DNA from: Sphaerisporangium viridialbum
GTDB lineage: Bacteria > Actinomycetota > Actinomycetes > Streptosporangiales > Streptosporangiaceae
Assembly: GCF_049674955.1 (NCBI RefSeq)
Contig: NZ_CP187232.1
Span: 372,001 to 436,000, forward strand
DNA length: 64,000 nucleotides
Direction: 5' to 3'
Part shown: piece by piece, positions 24,343-32,891 of the stretch
Layout of the letters: each line of letters begins with the position of its first letter
How positions within the stretch are numbered: position 1 is the first letter of the stretch
Program-made: the position numbers and the translations under genes
Notes under the pieces: model-generated
Seen by the model: the letters and a program-made list of their open reading frames with translations, nothing else
Databases searched by the model: none
What the model was told of the DNA's origin: nothing

Positions 24343-25596
24343 CGGCTCCGCCGTGTCGCGGGCCTCTTCGAGGTCCTCGCTGAGCTTGGCGATCAGCCTG
24401 CGGGCCTTGCCCCGGTAGCGCAATACCTGGACGGCGCCGAGGATCCAGACGGGATACTGCACGGCGAACGCCCAGCGGTAGGCGTCGAGGCCGACGCCGC
24501 CGCGGAGGTCCAGCGCGATGCCGATGAAGGCGATCACCGACATGGTGGCGGTGAAGCCGCCGCCGTTGACGATGCCGGTGGCCACGCCGATGCGCGCGGA
24601 CGGGTTGAACGTCCGGGCGAAGTCGAAGCCGATCATGGATCCGGGGCCGTTCCCCGCGAGCACGACGACCAGCACCGCGAGCAGCCAGAGCGGTGCCTGC
24701 CCCGGCCACAGCAGCACGGCGGTCCAGGCCCCGGCGGTCGAGCCGATGACGATCAGCACCATGCGCGACCGGTGGAAGGGGTGGCGTCCGGCGAGGTAGC
24801 CGAGCACCGGCCCGCACACCATGCCCAGAATGGTGAGCGTGGTCAGCAGCACGCCCGCCGTCGCGGGGCGCAGCCCTTGGCCCTCGACCAGGAACGGGTA
24901 CCCCCACAGCAGCAGGAACGCGGCGGAGGACGACTGGGTGGCGGCGTGGGTCCACATGCCGAGGCGGGTCCCGGGCTCGGCCCACGCCTCGCGAAGGCGC
25001 GGACGCTCGGCGGCCTCCGCTGGGCGCGCGTCGCGCAGCAGCACCGCCACGAGTGCCAGGGACAGCCCGCCGACGGCCGCGGCGGTGAGGAAGGTCGGCG
25101 TCCAGCCGTAGTGGTGCAGGCCCTGGATCAGCGGTACGGCGGAGGCGACCGCGCCGAGCTGGCCGAGCAGGCCCGTGAGCTGGACGATCAGCGGGTTGCG
25201 CCGCGCCGGGAACCACACGTTGACGAGCCGGATGACGCTGATGAACGTCATGGCGTCGCCGCAGCCCACCAGGATCCGGCCGGCGATGGCGTCGAGCAGC
25301 CCGCCGGACACGGCGAAGACGAGCTGACCGCAGGCCATGACGCCCGCCCCGATGAGCAGCATCCGCTTGGAGCCGAGCCGGTCGACGAGCATCCCGACGG
25401 GGATCTGCATGCCGGCGTAGACCAGGAGCTGGAGCATGGCGAGCATCGACAGCCCGGTCGCCCCGACGCCGAGCCGGAGGCCCGCTTCGATGCCGGCTAC
25501 GCCGAGGGACTGGCGGTGGAATACGGCGATGGCGTAGGCGAAGACGCCTATGGCCCAGATGATCCAAACTCGCCCAGGTATCCGGTCGGCCGCCAC
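24316..25596 (-). CDS. MFS transporter
   Basis: A 426-residue polytopic membrane protein with about 12 hydrophobic segments. The MFS signature between TM2 and TM3 reads GMLVDRLGSKRMLL, and the central cytoplasmic loop is at about 195-215. It resembles NarK/NNP or glucarate-type MFS proteins in length, but the substrate cannot be told. The GTG start lies 8 bases downstream of a good -10 element (TAAAAT), so the mRNA may have no leader. The 3' end overlaps the MBL gene by 27 bases. Confidence 0.88.
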   Translation of the reverse strand: MAADRIPGRVWIIWAIGVFAYAIAVFHRQSLGVAGIEAGLRLGVGATGLSMLAMLQLLVYAGMQIPVGMLVDRLGSKRMLLIGAGVMACGQLVFAVSGGLLDAIAGRILVGCGDAMTFISVIRLVNVWFPARRNPLIVQLTGLLGQLGAVASAVPLIQGLHHYGWTPTFLTAAAVGGLSLALVAVLLRDARPAEAAERPRLREAWAEPGTRLGMWTHAATQSSSAAFLLLWGYPFLVEGQGLRPATAGVLLTTLTILGMVCGPVLGYLAGRHPFHRSRMVLIVIGSTAGAWTAVLLWPGQAPLWLLAVLVVVLAGNGPGSMIGFDFARTFNPSARIGVATGIVNGGGFTATMSVIAFIGIALDLRGGVGLDAYRWAFAVQYPVWILGAVQVLRYRGKARRLIAKLSEDLEEARDTAEPSRPCASPT

Positions 25597-26017
25597 GATC
25601 GAATATTTTACTGTTTGGTCGTTTCTGAACGGTTACGGGGTTCTTTGTCCCTGATGTTCGCTGGTTGTCCTGTGCGTACGGCCGGTTTCGGCTTGGCGGA
25701 GATGCGCACGGCTCGCGCCTCCCCCGTGGAGGCCGCCCTCCCTCAAAGGCGACCCTCCTCTTCTGGATGGCCGCTCCCCCTCAGGCGCGACCTTCCAGAT
25801 GTGGCGCGAGCCGTACACGATCTCGGCGAGCCTCCGGCGCCAGGCCGAACACCACCGCGTCTCCCTCGTTTCTAAAGGTAGAAGTCCGGATATTCGATTA
25901 CATCCGCCGTGAAACCTAGATGTGGGTAGTGCGGAGGGGGTAGGGCGCGAGCCGGGCCGTCCGCCTTGAGGTCTACGGGTCAGCCCTTAGGGGACTGCTC
26001 GGCGCTACGGTCTGATC
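25597..26017. other. Gene-poor stretch between MFS and Nudix genes
   Basis: This 421-base region is upstream of both divergent genes. TAAAAT on the minus strand (25605-25610), 8 bases before the MFS GTG, looks like a -10 element for a leaderless transcript. Small open frames occur, but none has a ribosome site or a recognisable motif. I see no repeat, tRNA or riboswitch. Confidence 0.4.
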
Positions 26018-26506
26018 ATGGCTGCGATCTCGTCTGACGTCTTCTACGAGCGGATCAACAAGAGCCTCGCGGGAGCGGGGGCGCTCATCACCGACCCGTC
26101 CGGCCGCGTGCTGCTCGTCAAGCCGAACTACCGGGCCCACTGGCTCTGGCCGGGCGGTCACGTGGACGAGGACGAGACTCCGGACGAGGCGTGCGCGCGT
26201 GAGATCACCGAGGAGCTCGGGCTGACCCTGCCGGTCGGCAGGCTGCTGGGCGTGCACTGGGTGCCGCCGTTCTCCGAGCGCCCGCTGCCTCTGGTGCACT
26301 TCCTGTTCGACTGCGGCAGCCTGCCGGGCGCCGAAGGGCTCGTCCTCCAGGAGGAGGAGCTGGACGAGTGCGGCTTCTTCGACGAGGACGAGGCCAGAGC
26401 CCTGATGCCCTCCTACCTCATCCGCCGCCTCCACGCCGCCCTCGAAGCCAAAGCCCACGGCACCACCTTCTACCTGACCGGCGGCTCCCCCGACTTCACC
26501 CTCTAA
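26018..26506 (+). CDS. Nudix hydrolase
   Basis: A 162-residue protein with a complete Nudix box at about 47-69 (GGHVDEDETPDEACAREITE then ELGL), matching GX5EX7REUXEEXGU. Nudix enzymes hydrolyse nucleoside diphosphates linked to another moiety; the substrate is not evident. The start at 26018 has no clear ribosome site and may be leaderless. It is followed by a stretch of decayed genes. Confidence 0.9.
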   Translation: MAAISSDVFYERINKSLAGAGALITDPSGRVLLVKPNYRAHWLWPGGHVDEDETPDEACAREITEELGLTLPVGRLLGVHWVPPFSERPLPLVHFLFDCGSLPGAEGLVLQEEELDECGFFDEDEARALMPSYLIRRLHAALEAKAHGTTFYLTGGSPDFTL

Positions 26507-26717
26507 GCCAGTGGTTTGCTGTCCCCGGTAGCGGCGTATCGGGTGATTTGCCTACCCAGCACCCACGTGACGGGGTCAAGCGGTTGATGCCCACCCAGCT
26601 CAGGGACCTCCCGACATGCGGCCGGGAACAAGCTCATGTGCGGCCGGGAACGAGCACAGCGCTGCACCAACCAGCCTGCGAGGTGCACCCGGTAGACGGG
26701 GGTAGAAGGGTTTACTC

Positions 26718-26884
26718 GAGCTGGACGAGCACATGCTGGCCGACTGGACGGCACGGATCGGCGGGCGCATATCGGCCGGCCAGCGCATGGAACGAGTCCG
26801 GGTGGTGACCGAGCCACACAGATGGAACTCGGCGTGCAGGACGACATCGCGCACCGTGCCAGGTACGCGGCGGGCGGGTCGTGA
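26718..26884 (+). pseudogene. Frameshifted remnant of a DUF6879-type gene
   Basis: The frame from 26718 reads ELDEHMLADWTARIGGRISA and continues to QRMERVRVVTEPH, a pattern seen in DUF6879 proteins. From 26822 the matching continuation MELGVQDDIAHRARYAAG lies in another frame and ends at a stop at 26884. A frameshift near 26815-26822 therefore splits the gene, and its beginning and end are missing. Compare the intact DUF6879 gene at 44792-45439. The assignment rests on pattern memory. Confidence 0.45.
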
Positions 26885-26999
26885 CCTCACCGATCTGCTG
26901 GCACTGCATGCTCAAGGCCATCGACATCACGTGGCTGCCCTCGGCCAAGCGCCGGGGGGCGTTCGCCGGCTACGTGCACGCCGCGAAGGTGTGCGCCAT

Positions 27000-27123
27000 G
27001 ATCCCTCGCGCGGGCTCGGTCACGTTGACCCACGATCACACTCCGCGTCTATGCGCGCATGCTGCCGAAGAGCGAGCAGTGGATGAGGACTCTCATGGAT
27101 CGGGCGCTGCGATGGCCCCCTGA
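27000..27123 (+). pseudogene. Remnant of a tyrosine recombinase (phage integrase) C-terminus
   Basis: One frame reads GLGHVD up to 27029. The next frame continues as PTITLRVYARMLPKSEQWM and ends in RALRWPP at a stop at 27121-27123. Joined, this is the usual end of an actinobacterial integrase, LGHxxPTITLRVYxHML, including the region just before and at the catalytic Tyr (VYARM). A single lost C near 27030 explains the shift. No intact core domain precedes it, so it is a fossil. Confidence 0.5.
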
Positions 27124-27149
27124 GCGAGAGCACGGTTCAGGGGGCCATC
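27111..27149. terminator. Hairpin downstream of the PL11 lyase gene
   Basis: A perfect 13-bp stem (27111-27123 and 27137-27149) with a 13-base loop, 15 bases after the lyase stop on the minus strand. Its left arm contains the stop of the integrase remnant. Confidence 0.65.
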
Positions 27150-27164
27150 GAGTGGGCGCGTGGT

Positions 27165-29471
27165 TCAGGGGACGTAGATGTTTGGGATCGGGGGAGTCGG
27201 CATGCCGTTGCCGATGAAGAAGCTCGGGTGTGGGGGCTGGTTGTAGGCGGTGTTCTGCCAGGCGATGGCTTCGCGGTACTGGGTGTCGTGCATCAGGGTG
27301 ACGATGCGCCGGTCGGTCACCGCCGTCGTCGTGTAGATGCGCAGTGCCGTGTTGTCGGTGGTCGGCCAGACGATCTCCTCGCGCCAGTCGCCGAACAGGT
27401 CGGCCGACAGCGACGGCGTCGCCTTGGTGCCGTTGTTGGAGTGGACCCCGGAGGCCGTGAGCAGGCGGCTCTCGCCGCTGGTCGTGTACTTGTCGACCTG
27501 GGTGCGGTCGAGCAGCTCGCGCACCGGGTCGGCGTCCCACCAAGCGAGGAAGTTCATCGAGGACGGCTTGCGCCCCACGTTGGCGCCCTTGGTGTTCAGC
27601 AGGCCGTCGGCCGCGGCGGACCACGACTCGGCGCCCGCGCTGCCGGACCAGATGTCATCGGAAACGCCGCGCCCGTTGTCGCCGTTCGGCGGGGTCGTCC
27701 ACAGGACCTGCCCGGTACGGGCGTCCGCCATCCACGAGCTGGGCTTGGTGCCGTCCTCGTCGACCTTGAACACCTCAAGACCGGCTCGCGACGGGTCGAG
27801 GTCGCCGACGTGCAGGGCGTCGCCGTGACCGTTGCCGGTGTTCCACAGACCCCTGCCGGTGTCGTCCACGCACATGGCGCCGTAGATGATCTCGTCCTTG
27901 TGGTCCCCGTCCACGTCCGCGACGGACAGGTTGTGGTTGCCCTGGCCCGCGTACGCGCTGTTGCCCGAGCTGCTGGAGTCGAAGGTCCATCGCTTGGTCA
28001 GCGTGCCGTTCCTGAAGTCCCATGCCGCGAGCACCGTGCGGGTGTAGTAGCCGCGCGCCATGACCAGGCTGGGTCTGGTGCCGTCCAGGTACGCCGTGGC
28101 GGCCAGGAACCGGTCGACACGGTTGCCGTAGCTGTCGCCCCAGGATGACACGGTGCCACGTGGCGGGTCGTAGTTCACCGTGGACATCGCGGCGCCGGTC
28201 TGGCCGTTGAACATCGTCAGGTACTCAGGCCCGGACAGGATGTAGCCGGAGCTGTTGCGGTAGTCGGCCGAGGAGCTGCCGATGACCCTGCCGGTGCCGT
28301 CGACGGTGCCGTCCGCGGTCTTCATCGCGACCTCGGCCCTGCCGTCGCCGTCGTAGTCGTACACCTGGAACTGCGTGTAGTGGGCCCCGGCGCGGATGTT
28401 GCGCCCGAGGTCGATACGCCACAGGCGGGTGCCGTTGAGGCGGTAGGCGTCCACGTAGACGTTGCCGGTGTAGCCGGACTGGGAGTTGTCCTTGGAGTTC
28501 GACGGGTCCCACTTCAGCACGAACTCGTACTGGCCGTCGCCGTCGAGATCGCCCACGCTGGCGTCGTTGGCGCTGTAGGTGTACGCGACGCCGTCGGGCG
28601 ACGTGCCTCCGGACGGGGGCTGTATGCGCACGTCGAGGTAGTCGCCGCCGCCGAACCGCAGTGACGGCTCCGACGCGGCCTGCTCGGTGCCCCCGACGAC
28701 CGGCCGCACGGTGTACGAGGCGTCCGCCGCGGCACCGCTGTCGAAGTAGTTCGTGGACCCGGTTATCGGCGAGGAGTTCAGCTTGGTGGAGCCCCGATAG
28801 AGGTTGAAGGCCACGCTCGCCGGATCGGTGCCCAGCAGGCGCCAGGTGACGAAGTTGCCGCTGCCCGACCTCGCGCTGATGATCCCCCGGTTGAGCCGCT
28901 CCGCCTGGCGCGCGTTGGCGGGCGGGGCCGTGGGGGTGGTCGTCGGCGTCACAGTTGGGGTCACAGTCGGGGTCACCGTGGGCGTCACGGTGGGCGTCGC
29001 TGTGGGGGTCACCGTCGGCGTGACGGTGGGTGTCGGTCCGGTCGAACCCGTGCACGTGACGCCGTTGAGCGCGAACGAACCGGGCACCGGGTTGCTGGAG
29101 TTGTTCCACGAGCCGTTGAAGCCGAACGAGGTGCTCGCGCCGGTGGCGAGCGCGGCGTTGTAGCCGGTGTCGGCCGCGGTCACCTGCGTACCGCTCTGGG
29201 TCACGGTGGCGCTCCAGGCCTGGGTGACCTGCTGGCCCGCGGTGAAGTTCCACACGAGTCTCCAGCCGTCGATCGCGTCACCGAGGTTCGTCACGCTGAC
29301 GTTGCCGGTGAAGCCTCCGGCCCACTGGGAGGAGACCGTGTAGTCCACCCGGCAGCCGGCGGCGGCGGCCTCGGCACCGGCCGATACGGCCGTGACCGCG
29401 GCGGCCAGCGTGATCGCCGCCGATCCCATGACCACCAGCCGACGCACCGGGGATTTGGCGATATGGCGCAT
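27165..29471 (-). CDS. Secreted rhamnogalacturonan lyase (CBM2 plus PL11)
   Basis: A 768-residue secreted enzyme that cleaves the rhamnogalacturonan I backbone of pectin by beta-elimination. A signal peptide (about 1-39, ending AGAEAAAA) precedes a family 2 carbohydrate-binding module (about 40-145, with WNFTAGQQVTQAW and GFNGSW). A Pro-Thr-Val linker of about 40 residues follows, then the PL11 catalytic domain to the end. The latter has calcium-binding repeats such as GDLDGDGQYEFVLKWDPSN and YDYDGDGRAE, as in YesW/YesX. I take the ATG at 29471, which has AAGGGGA just before it. A 16-bp LacI-type operator lies 24 bases upstream. Confidence 0.92.
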   Translation of the reverse strand: MRHIAKSPVRRLVVMGSAAITLAAAVTAVSAGAEAAAAGCRVDYTVSSQWAGGFTGNVSVTNLGDAIDGWRLVWNFTAGQQVTQAWSATVTQSGTQVTAADTGYNAALATGASTSFGFNGSWNNSSNPVPGSFALNGVTCTGSTGPTPTVTPTVTPTATPTVTPTVTPTVTPTVTPTTTPTAPPANARQAERLNRGIISARSGSGNFVTWRLLGTDPASVAFNLYRGSTKLNSSPITGSTNYFDSGAAADASYTVRPVVGGTEQAASEPSLRFGGGDYLDVRIQPPSGGTSPDGVAYTYSANDASVGDLDGDGQYEFVLKWDPSNSKDNSQSGYTGNVYVDAYRLNGTRLWRIDLGRNIRAGAHYTQFQVYDYDGDGRAEVAMKTADGTVDGTGRVIGSSSADYRNSSGYILSGPEYLTMFNGQTGAAMSTVNYDPPRGTVSSWGDSYGNRVDRFLAATAYLDGTRPSLVMARGYYTRTVLAAWDFRNGTLTKRWTFDSSSSGNSAYAGQGNHNLSVADVDGDHKDEIIYGAMCVDDTGRGLWNTGNGHGDALHVGDLDPSRAGLEVFKVDEDGTKPSSWMADARTGQVLWTTPPNGDNGRGVSDDIWSGSAGAESWSAAADGLLNTKGANVGRKPSSMNFLAWWDADPVRELLDRTQVDKYTTSGESRLLTASGVHSNNGTKATPSLSADLFGDWREEIVWPTTDNTALRIYTTTAVTDRRIVTLMHDTQYREAIAWQNTAYNQPPHPSFFIGNGMPTPPIPNIYVP

Positions 29472-29495
29472 GACTCTCCCCTTCACGAGAGATTT

Positions 29496-29511
29496 ATCGA
29501 AGCGCTTCGAT
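29496..29511. promoter_or_regulatory. LacI-type operator of the PL11 lyase gene
   Basis: ATCGAAGCGCTTCGAT is a perfect 16-bp palindrome with the central CG and the AGCGCT core seen in actinomycete sugar repressors of the LacI family. It sits 24 bases before the start codon, where it would block transcription until a pectin-derived sugar appears. No LacI gene is in the window. Confidence 0.8.
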
Positions 29512-29743
29512 TTCTAACGCGCGGTAAACCGGACCAGGACGGCCGGCCTTCGGATATGGATCTGGGCGAAACGTAGATGAATCCATACGAAACCACCATC
29601 AGAGCGACCTCACGGCCGTTGTTCCAATCGGTGCCGCCGACCGGGTAAACCCGGGCTCACCTGGGGGTATCAATCCGACGCCGCGAGTCTCCGGCATGAG
29701 AGGTGCTGAAACTTTCAACGGCCGAGCGGATCTGTGACGGGGA

Positions 29744-31921
29744 GTGACGGTATTGGGTACGGGCCCCGACACGGCCGGGAACGGAGACTCCGGGAACGGA
29801 GCCCCGGCACAGGGCGGCACGGAGAACAGCACCCCCGGCTCCGAACCCCATGGAAACACCAGGAACGGCGGCCACGGGAACGTGGGCCACGGGAGCGGGA
29901 ACGGCGGCCACGGGAACGCGGGACACGGGAGCGGGAATGGAGGTCCTGCGGACGGGGGTCCTGGGGGCGGAGGTTCGGGGGATGGGGGTGACGGGGAGGA
30001 GGGGAGGCGGGGGCGGTGGTGGCGGCCTTTGGCGCGGTGGTTGCTTGAGGGGCCGCCTGCCAAGGACGCGCACGCGACGCCCACCAAGCAGCATCCCTGG
30101 TGGCGCGTCATGTGCCTCACCGGGGTGGACTACTTCTCCACCCTCGGATACCAGCCGGGCATCGCCTTCCTGGCCGCCGGCCTGCTGTCGCCCATCGCCA
30201 CGCTGGTGCTGGTGGCGGTCACGCTGTTCGGCGCGCTGCCGGTCTACCGCCGCGTCGCGGAGGAGAGCCCGCACGGGCAGGGCAGCATCGCCATGCTCCA
30301 GCGCCACCTGCCCGGCTGGCCGGGGAAGATCCTCGTGCTCGTGCTGCTCGGCTTCCTCGCGACCGACTTCATCATCACCATCACCCTCTCGGCCGCCGAC
30401 GCCACCGCGCACGTCATCGAGAACCCCATAGCGCCGAGCGTCCTGCACGGTCACAGGATCGGGGTCACGCTGGCGCTCGTCGCCCTGCTCGGGGCGGTGT
30501 TCCTCGCGGGGTTCGGCGAGGCCATCGGCATCGCGGTGGGCCTGGTCACCGTCTACCTGGCCCTCAATCTGGTCGTCGTCGCGGTGGCTCTCCAGCACCT
30601 GGCCGCCGACCCCGGCCCGGTGCTGCACTGGGAGGCGCTGCTGACGACGCACTACTCCAGCCCGCTCGTCATGATCGGCGTGGCGCTGCTCGTCTTCCCC
30701 AAGCTGGCGCTCGGACTGTCGGGCTTCGAGACCGGTGTGGCCGTGATGCCGCTGATCAGGGGCGAGCGGAACGACGACCCCGAGCACCCCGTGGGCAGGA
30801 TCATGGGGGCGAGACGCCTGCTCACCACCGCGGCGTCCATCATGAGCTTCTTCCTGATCGCCAGCAGCTTCACCACGGCCGTGCTGATTCCCGCCAAGGA
30901 GTTCGCGCGCGGCGGCAAGGCCAACGGACGCGCCCTCGCCTACCTGGCCCACGCCTACCTGGGCGAGGGCTTCGGCAGCTTCTACGACATCAGCACGATC
31001 ACCATCCTGTGGTTCGCCGGGGCGTCGGCCATGGCGGGCCTGCTGACGGTGGTGCCGCGCTACCTGCCGAGGTACGGCATGGCGCCGCACTGGGCGGCGG
31101 CCACCCGCCCGCTCGTCCTGGTCTTCACCGCGGTGGCGTTCGCCATCACGATCATCTTCAGGGCCGACGTCGACGCCCAGGGCGGCGCGTACGCGACGGG
31201 CGTGCTCGTCGTGATCCTCTCCGCCGCGCTGGCCGTGACGATCTCGGCCCATCGCCGGGATGATCGGCGGGGGTTCGTCCACTTCGGCGTGATCACTCTG
31301 GTCATCGCCTACACCGCGATCGCCAACATCTTCGAGCGTCCCGAAGGCATCAAGATCGCCTCGTTCTTCATCGGCACGATCATCCTCACCTCCTTCGTCT
31401 CCCGGGCCACCCGGTCGCTCGAACTGCGGGTGGAGGAGGTCAGGCCGGACCAGCGGGCGCGGGCGTTCGTCCAGGAGGTGGCGGCGTCGGGGCAGCTCGT
31501 CCTGGTGTCCACCAACCCGGACGAGCGCGGTCGCATCGACTACCACGCGAAGGAGAGGCGCGCCCGCAGGCTGCACCGCCTCCCGCCGGACGTGCCCGTG
31601 CTGTTCCTGGAGGTGACGATCGGCGACGCCTCGGAGTTCAGCAGCACGCTGGAGGTGAAGGGGGAGGAGCGGGAGGGCTGCCGCTTCCTGACCACCCGCA
31701 GCCCCTCGGTGCCGAACGCGATCGCCGCCATCCTCCTCCACCTGCGGGACATGACCGGTCTCATCCCGCAGATCTACTTCCACTGGGCCGAGGGCAACCC
31801 CGTGCTCGCCCTGCTCGGCTATCTCATCCTCGGCGGAGGCGACGTCCCCCAGCTCACCAGGGAGATCCTCCGCAGAGCCGAGCCCCGCGCGGACCGAAGG
31901 CCCCAGGTCCACGTCGGCTGA
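29744..31921 (+). CDS. APC-superfamily transporter (KimA/YdaO-like) with Gly/Asn/His-rich N-terminus
   Basis: About 725 residues. The first 85 are low complexity with HGNVGHGSGNGGHGNAGHGS-type repeats. A membrane domain with about 12 segments follows (roughly 105-570, starting CLTGVDYFSTLGYQPGIAFL). A cytoplasmic domain of about 150 residues ends the protein. The architecture matches KimA-like potassium permeases as well as amino acid permeases. The start is uncertain. GTG at 29744 lies directly on GGGGAG, whereas an in-frame TTG at 29753 sits 8 bases after it and is better spaced. The convergent UXS-like gene ends 13 bases after the stop. Confidence 0.85.
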   Translation: MTVLGTGPDTAGNGDSGNGAPAQGGTENSTPGSEPHGNTRNGGHGNVGHGSGNGGHGNAGHGSGNGGPADGGPGGGGSGDGGDGEEGRRGRWWRPLARWLLEGPPAKDAHATPTKQHPWWRVMCLTGVDYFSTLGYQPGIAFLAAGLLSPIATLVLVAVTLFGALPVYRRVAEESPHGQGSIAMLQRHLPGWPGKILVLVLLGFLATDFIITITLSAADATAHVIENPIAPSVLHGHRIGVTLALVALLGAVFLAGFGEAIGIAVGLVTVYLALNLVVVAVALQHLAADPGPVLHWEALLTTHYSSPLVMIGVALLVFPKLALGLSGFETGVAVMPLIRGERNDDPEHPVGRIMGARRLLTTAASIMSFFLIASSFTTAVLIPAKEFARGGKANGRALAYLAHAYLGEGFGSFYDISTITILWFAGASAMAGLLTVVPRYLPRYGMAPHWAAATRPLVLVFTAVAFAITIIFRADVDAQGGAYATGVLVVILSAALAVTISAHRRDDRRGFVHFGVITLVIAYTAIANIFERPEGIKIASFFIGTIILTSFVSRATRSLELRVEEVRPDQRARAFVQEVAASGQLVLVSTNPDERGRIDYHAKERRARRLHRLPPDVPVLFLEVTIGDASEFSSTLEVKGEEREGCRFLTTRSPSVPNAIAAILLHLRDMTGLIPQIYFHWAEGNPVLALLGYLILGGGDVPQLTREILRRAEPRADRRPQVHVG

Positions 31922-31934
31922 GGTGATGCCGGAA

Positions 31935-32891
31935 TCAGGACGCGCTCGTCTCCAGCAGTTCGCGCTCGAACCACGAGATGGTTCGCAGGAGTCCGGTGGT
32001 CACGTCGATCTCGGGACGCCAGCCGAGCCGGCGCGCGGCCAGGGACGTGTCAGGGCGGCGGACGCCCGGATCGTCCACCGGCCTGTCGACGAACATGATC
32101 CGCGACGACGAGCCCGTCAGGTCGCGGACCATCGTGGCGAGCTCCAGCATGGACAGCTCCGAGGGGTTGCCGATGTTGACGGGTCCCTCGAAACCGCTGT
32201 CTGCCAGGGTGAGCACGCCCTGCACGGTGTCGTCCACGTAGCAGATCGACCGGGTCTGGCTGCCGTCCCCCGTGACCGTGATGGGCTCCCCGCCGAGGGC
32301 CTGGCGGACGAACGTCGGGATCGCCCGCCCGTCGTGGGGCCGCATGCGCGGGCCGTACGTGTTGAAGATCCGCACGATGGCCGTGTCCACGTCATGGGAG
32401 TTGCGGTAGGCCGTCGTCAGGGATTCGGCGAACCGTTTCGCCTCGTCGTACACGCTGCGCGGTCCCACCGGGTTGACGTTCCCCCAGTACGTCTCACGCT
32501 GCGGGTGCTCCAGCGGGTCCCCGTACACCTCGCTGGTCGAGGCGAGCACGAAGCGGGCGTCCTTCTCGCGGGCGAGGCCGAGCGCGTGCAGCGTGCCGAG
32601 GCTGCCGACCTTGAGCGTGGCGATCGGATGGCGCAGGTAGTCGGTCGGCGACGCGGCAGAGGCGAAGTGCAGCACCAGGTCCACCTCGCCCGGCACGTGC
32701 ACGAACCCCGTGAGGTCGCACTCGACGATGCGGAACCGTGGGCGCCCCATCAGGTGCTCGACGTTGGCCGGCGAGCCGGTGAGGAAGTTGTCCATGCAGA
32801 TCACGGAGGCGCCCTCGGCCAGCAGGCGCTCGCACAGGTGCGAGCCGAGGAATCCCGCGCCTCCGGTGACCACCACTCGGCGTGCCGTCAT
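31935..32891 (-). CDS. UDP-glucuronate decarboxylase-like NAD-dependent epimerase/dehydratase (UXS family)
   Basis: A 318-residue extended SDR. It has the NAD loop VVTGGAGFLGSHL, catalytic Ser/Tyr/Lys in LASTSEVYGDP and YDEAKR, and the UXS hallmarks YWGNVNPVGPRSVYDEAKR and IFNTYGPRMRPHDGR. UXS enzymes convert UDP-glucuronate into UDP-xylose. Close homology makes that the first guess, though a related decarboxylase or epimerase activity on a nucleotide heptose cannot be excluded. The ATG overlaps the GT9 stop as ATGA. It is the last gene of the nine-gene minus-strand glycan operon. Confidence 0.88.
   Translation of the reverse strand: MTARRVVVTGGAGFLGSHLCERLLAEGASVICMDNFLTGSPANVEHLMGRPRFRIVECDLTGFVHVPGEVDLVLHFASAASPTDYLRHPIATLKVGSLGTLHALGLAREKDARFVLASTSEVYGDPLEHPQRETYWGNVNPVGPRSVYDEAKRFAESLTTAYRNSHDVDTAIVRIFNTYGPRMRPHDGRAIPTFVRQALGGEPITVTGDGSQTRSICYVDDTVQGVLTLADSGFEGPVNIGNPSELSMLELATMVRDLTGSSSRIMFVDRPVDDPGVRRPDTSLAARRLGWRPEIDVTTGLLRTISWFERELLETSAS

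Noticed and set aside
28804..29163. 119-residue plus-strand frame with VGVTVGV repeats
   Set aside because: It is antisense to the Pro-Thr-Val linker of the PL11 lyase and only mirrors that repeat.
29600..29700. Possible ydaO (c-di-AMP) riboswitch before the KimA-like transporter
   Set aside because: CCGGGTAAACCCGG and GGCTCACC resemble one part of the motif, but the other conserved blocks (GGGGGACCC and the paired helices) are not there.
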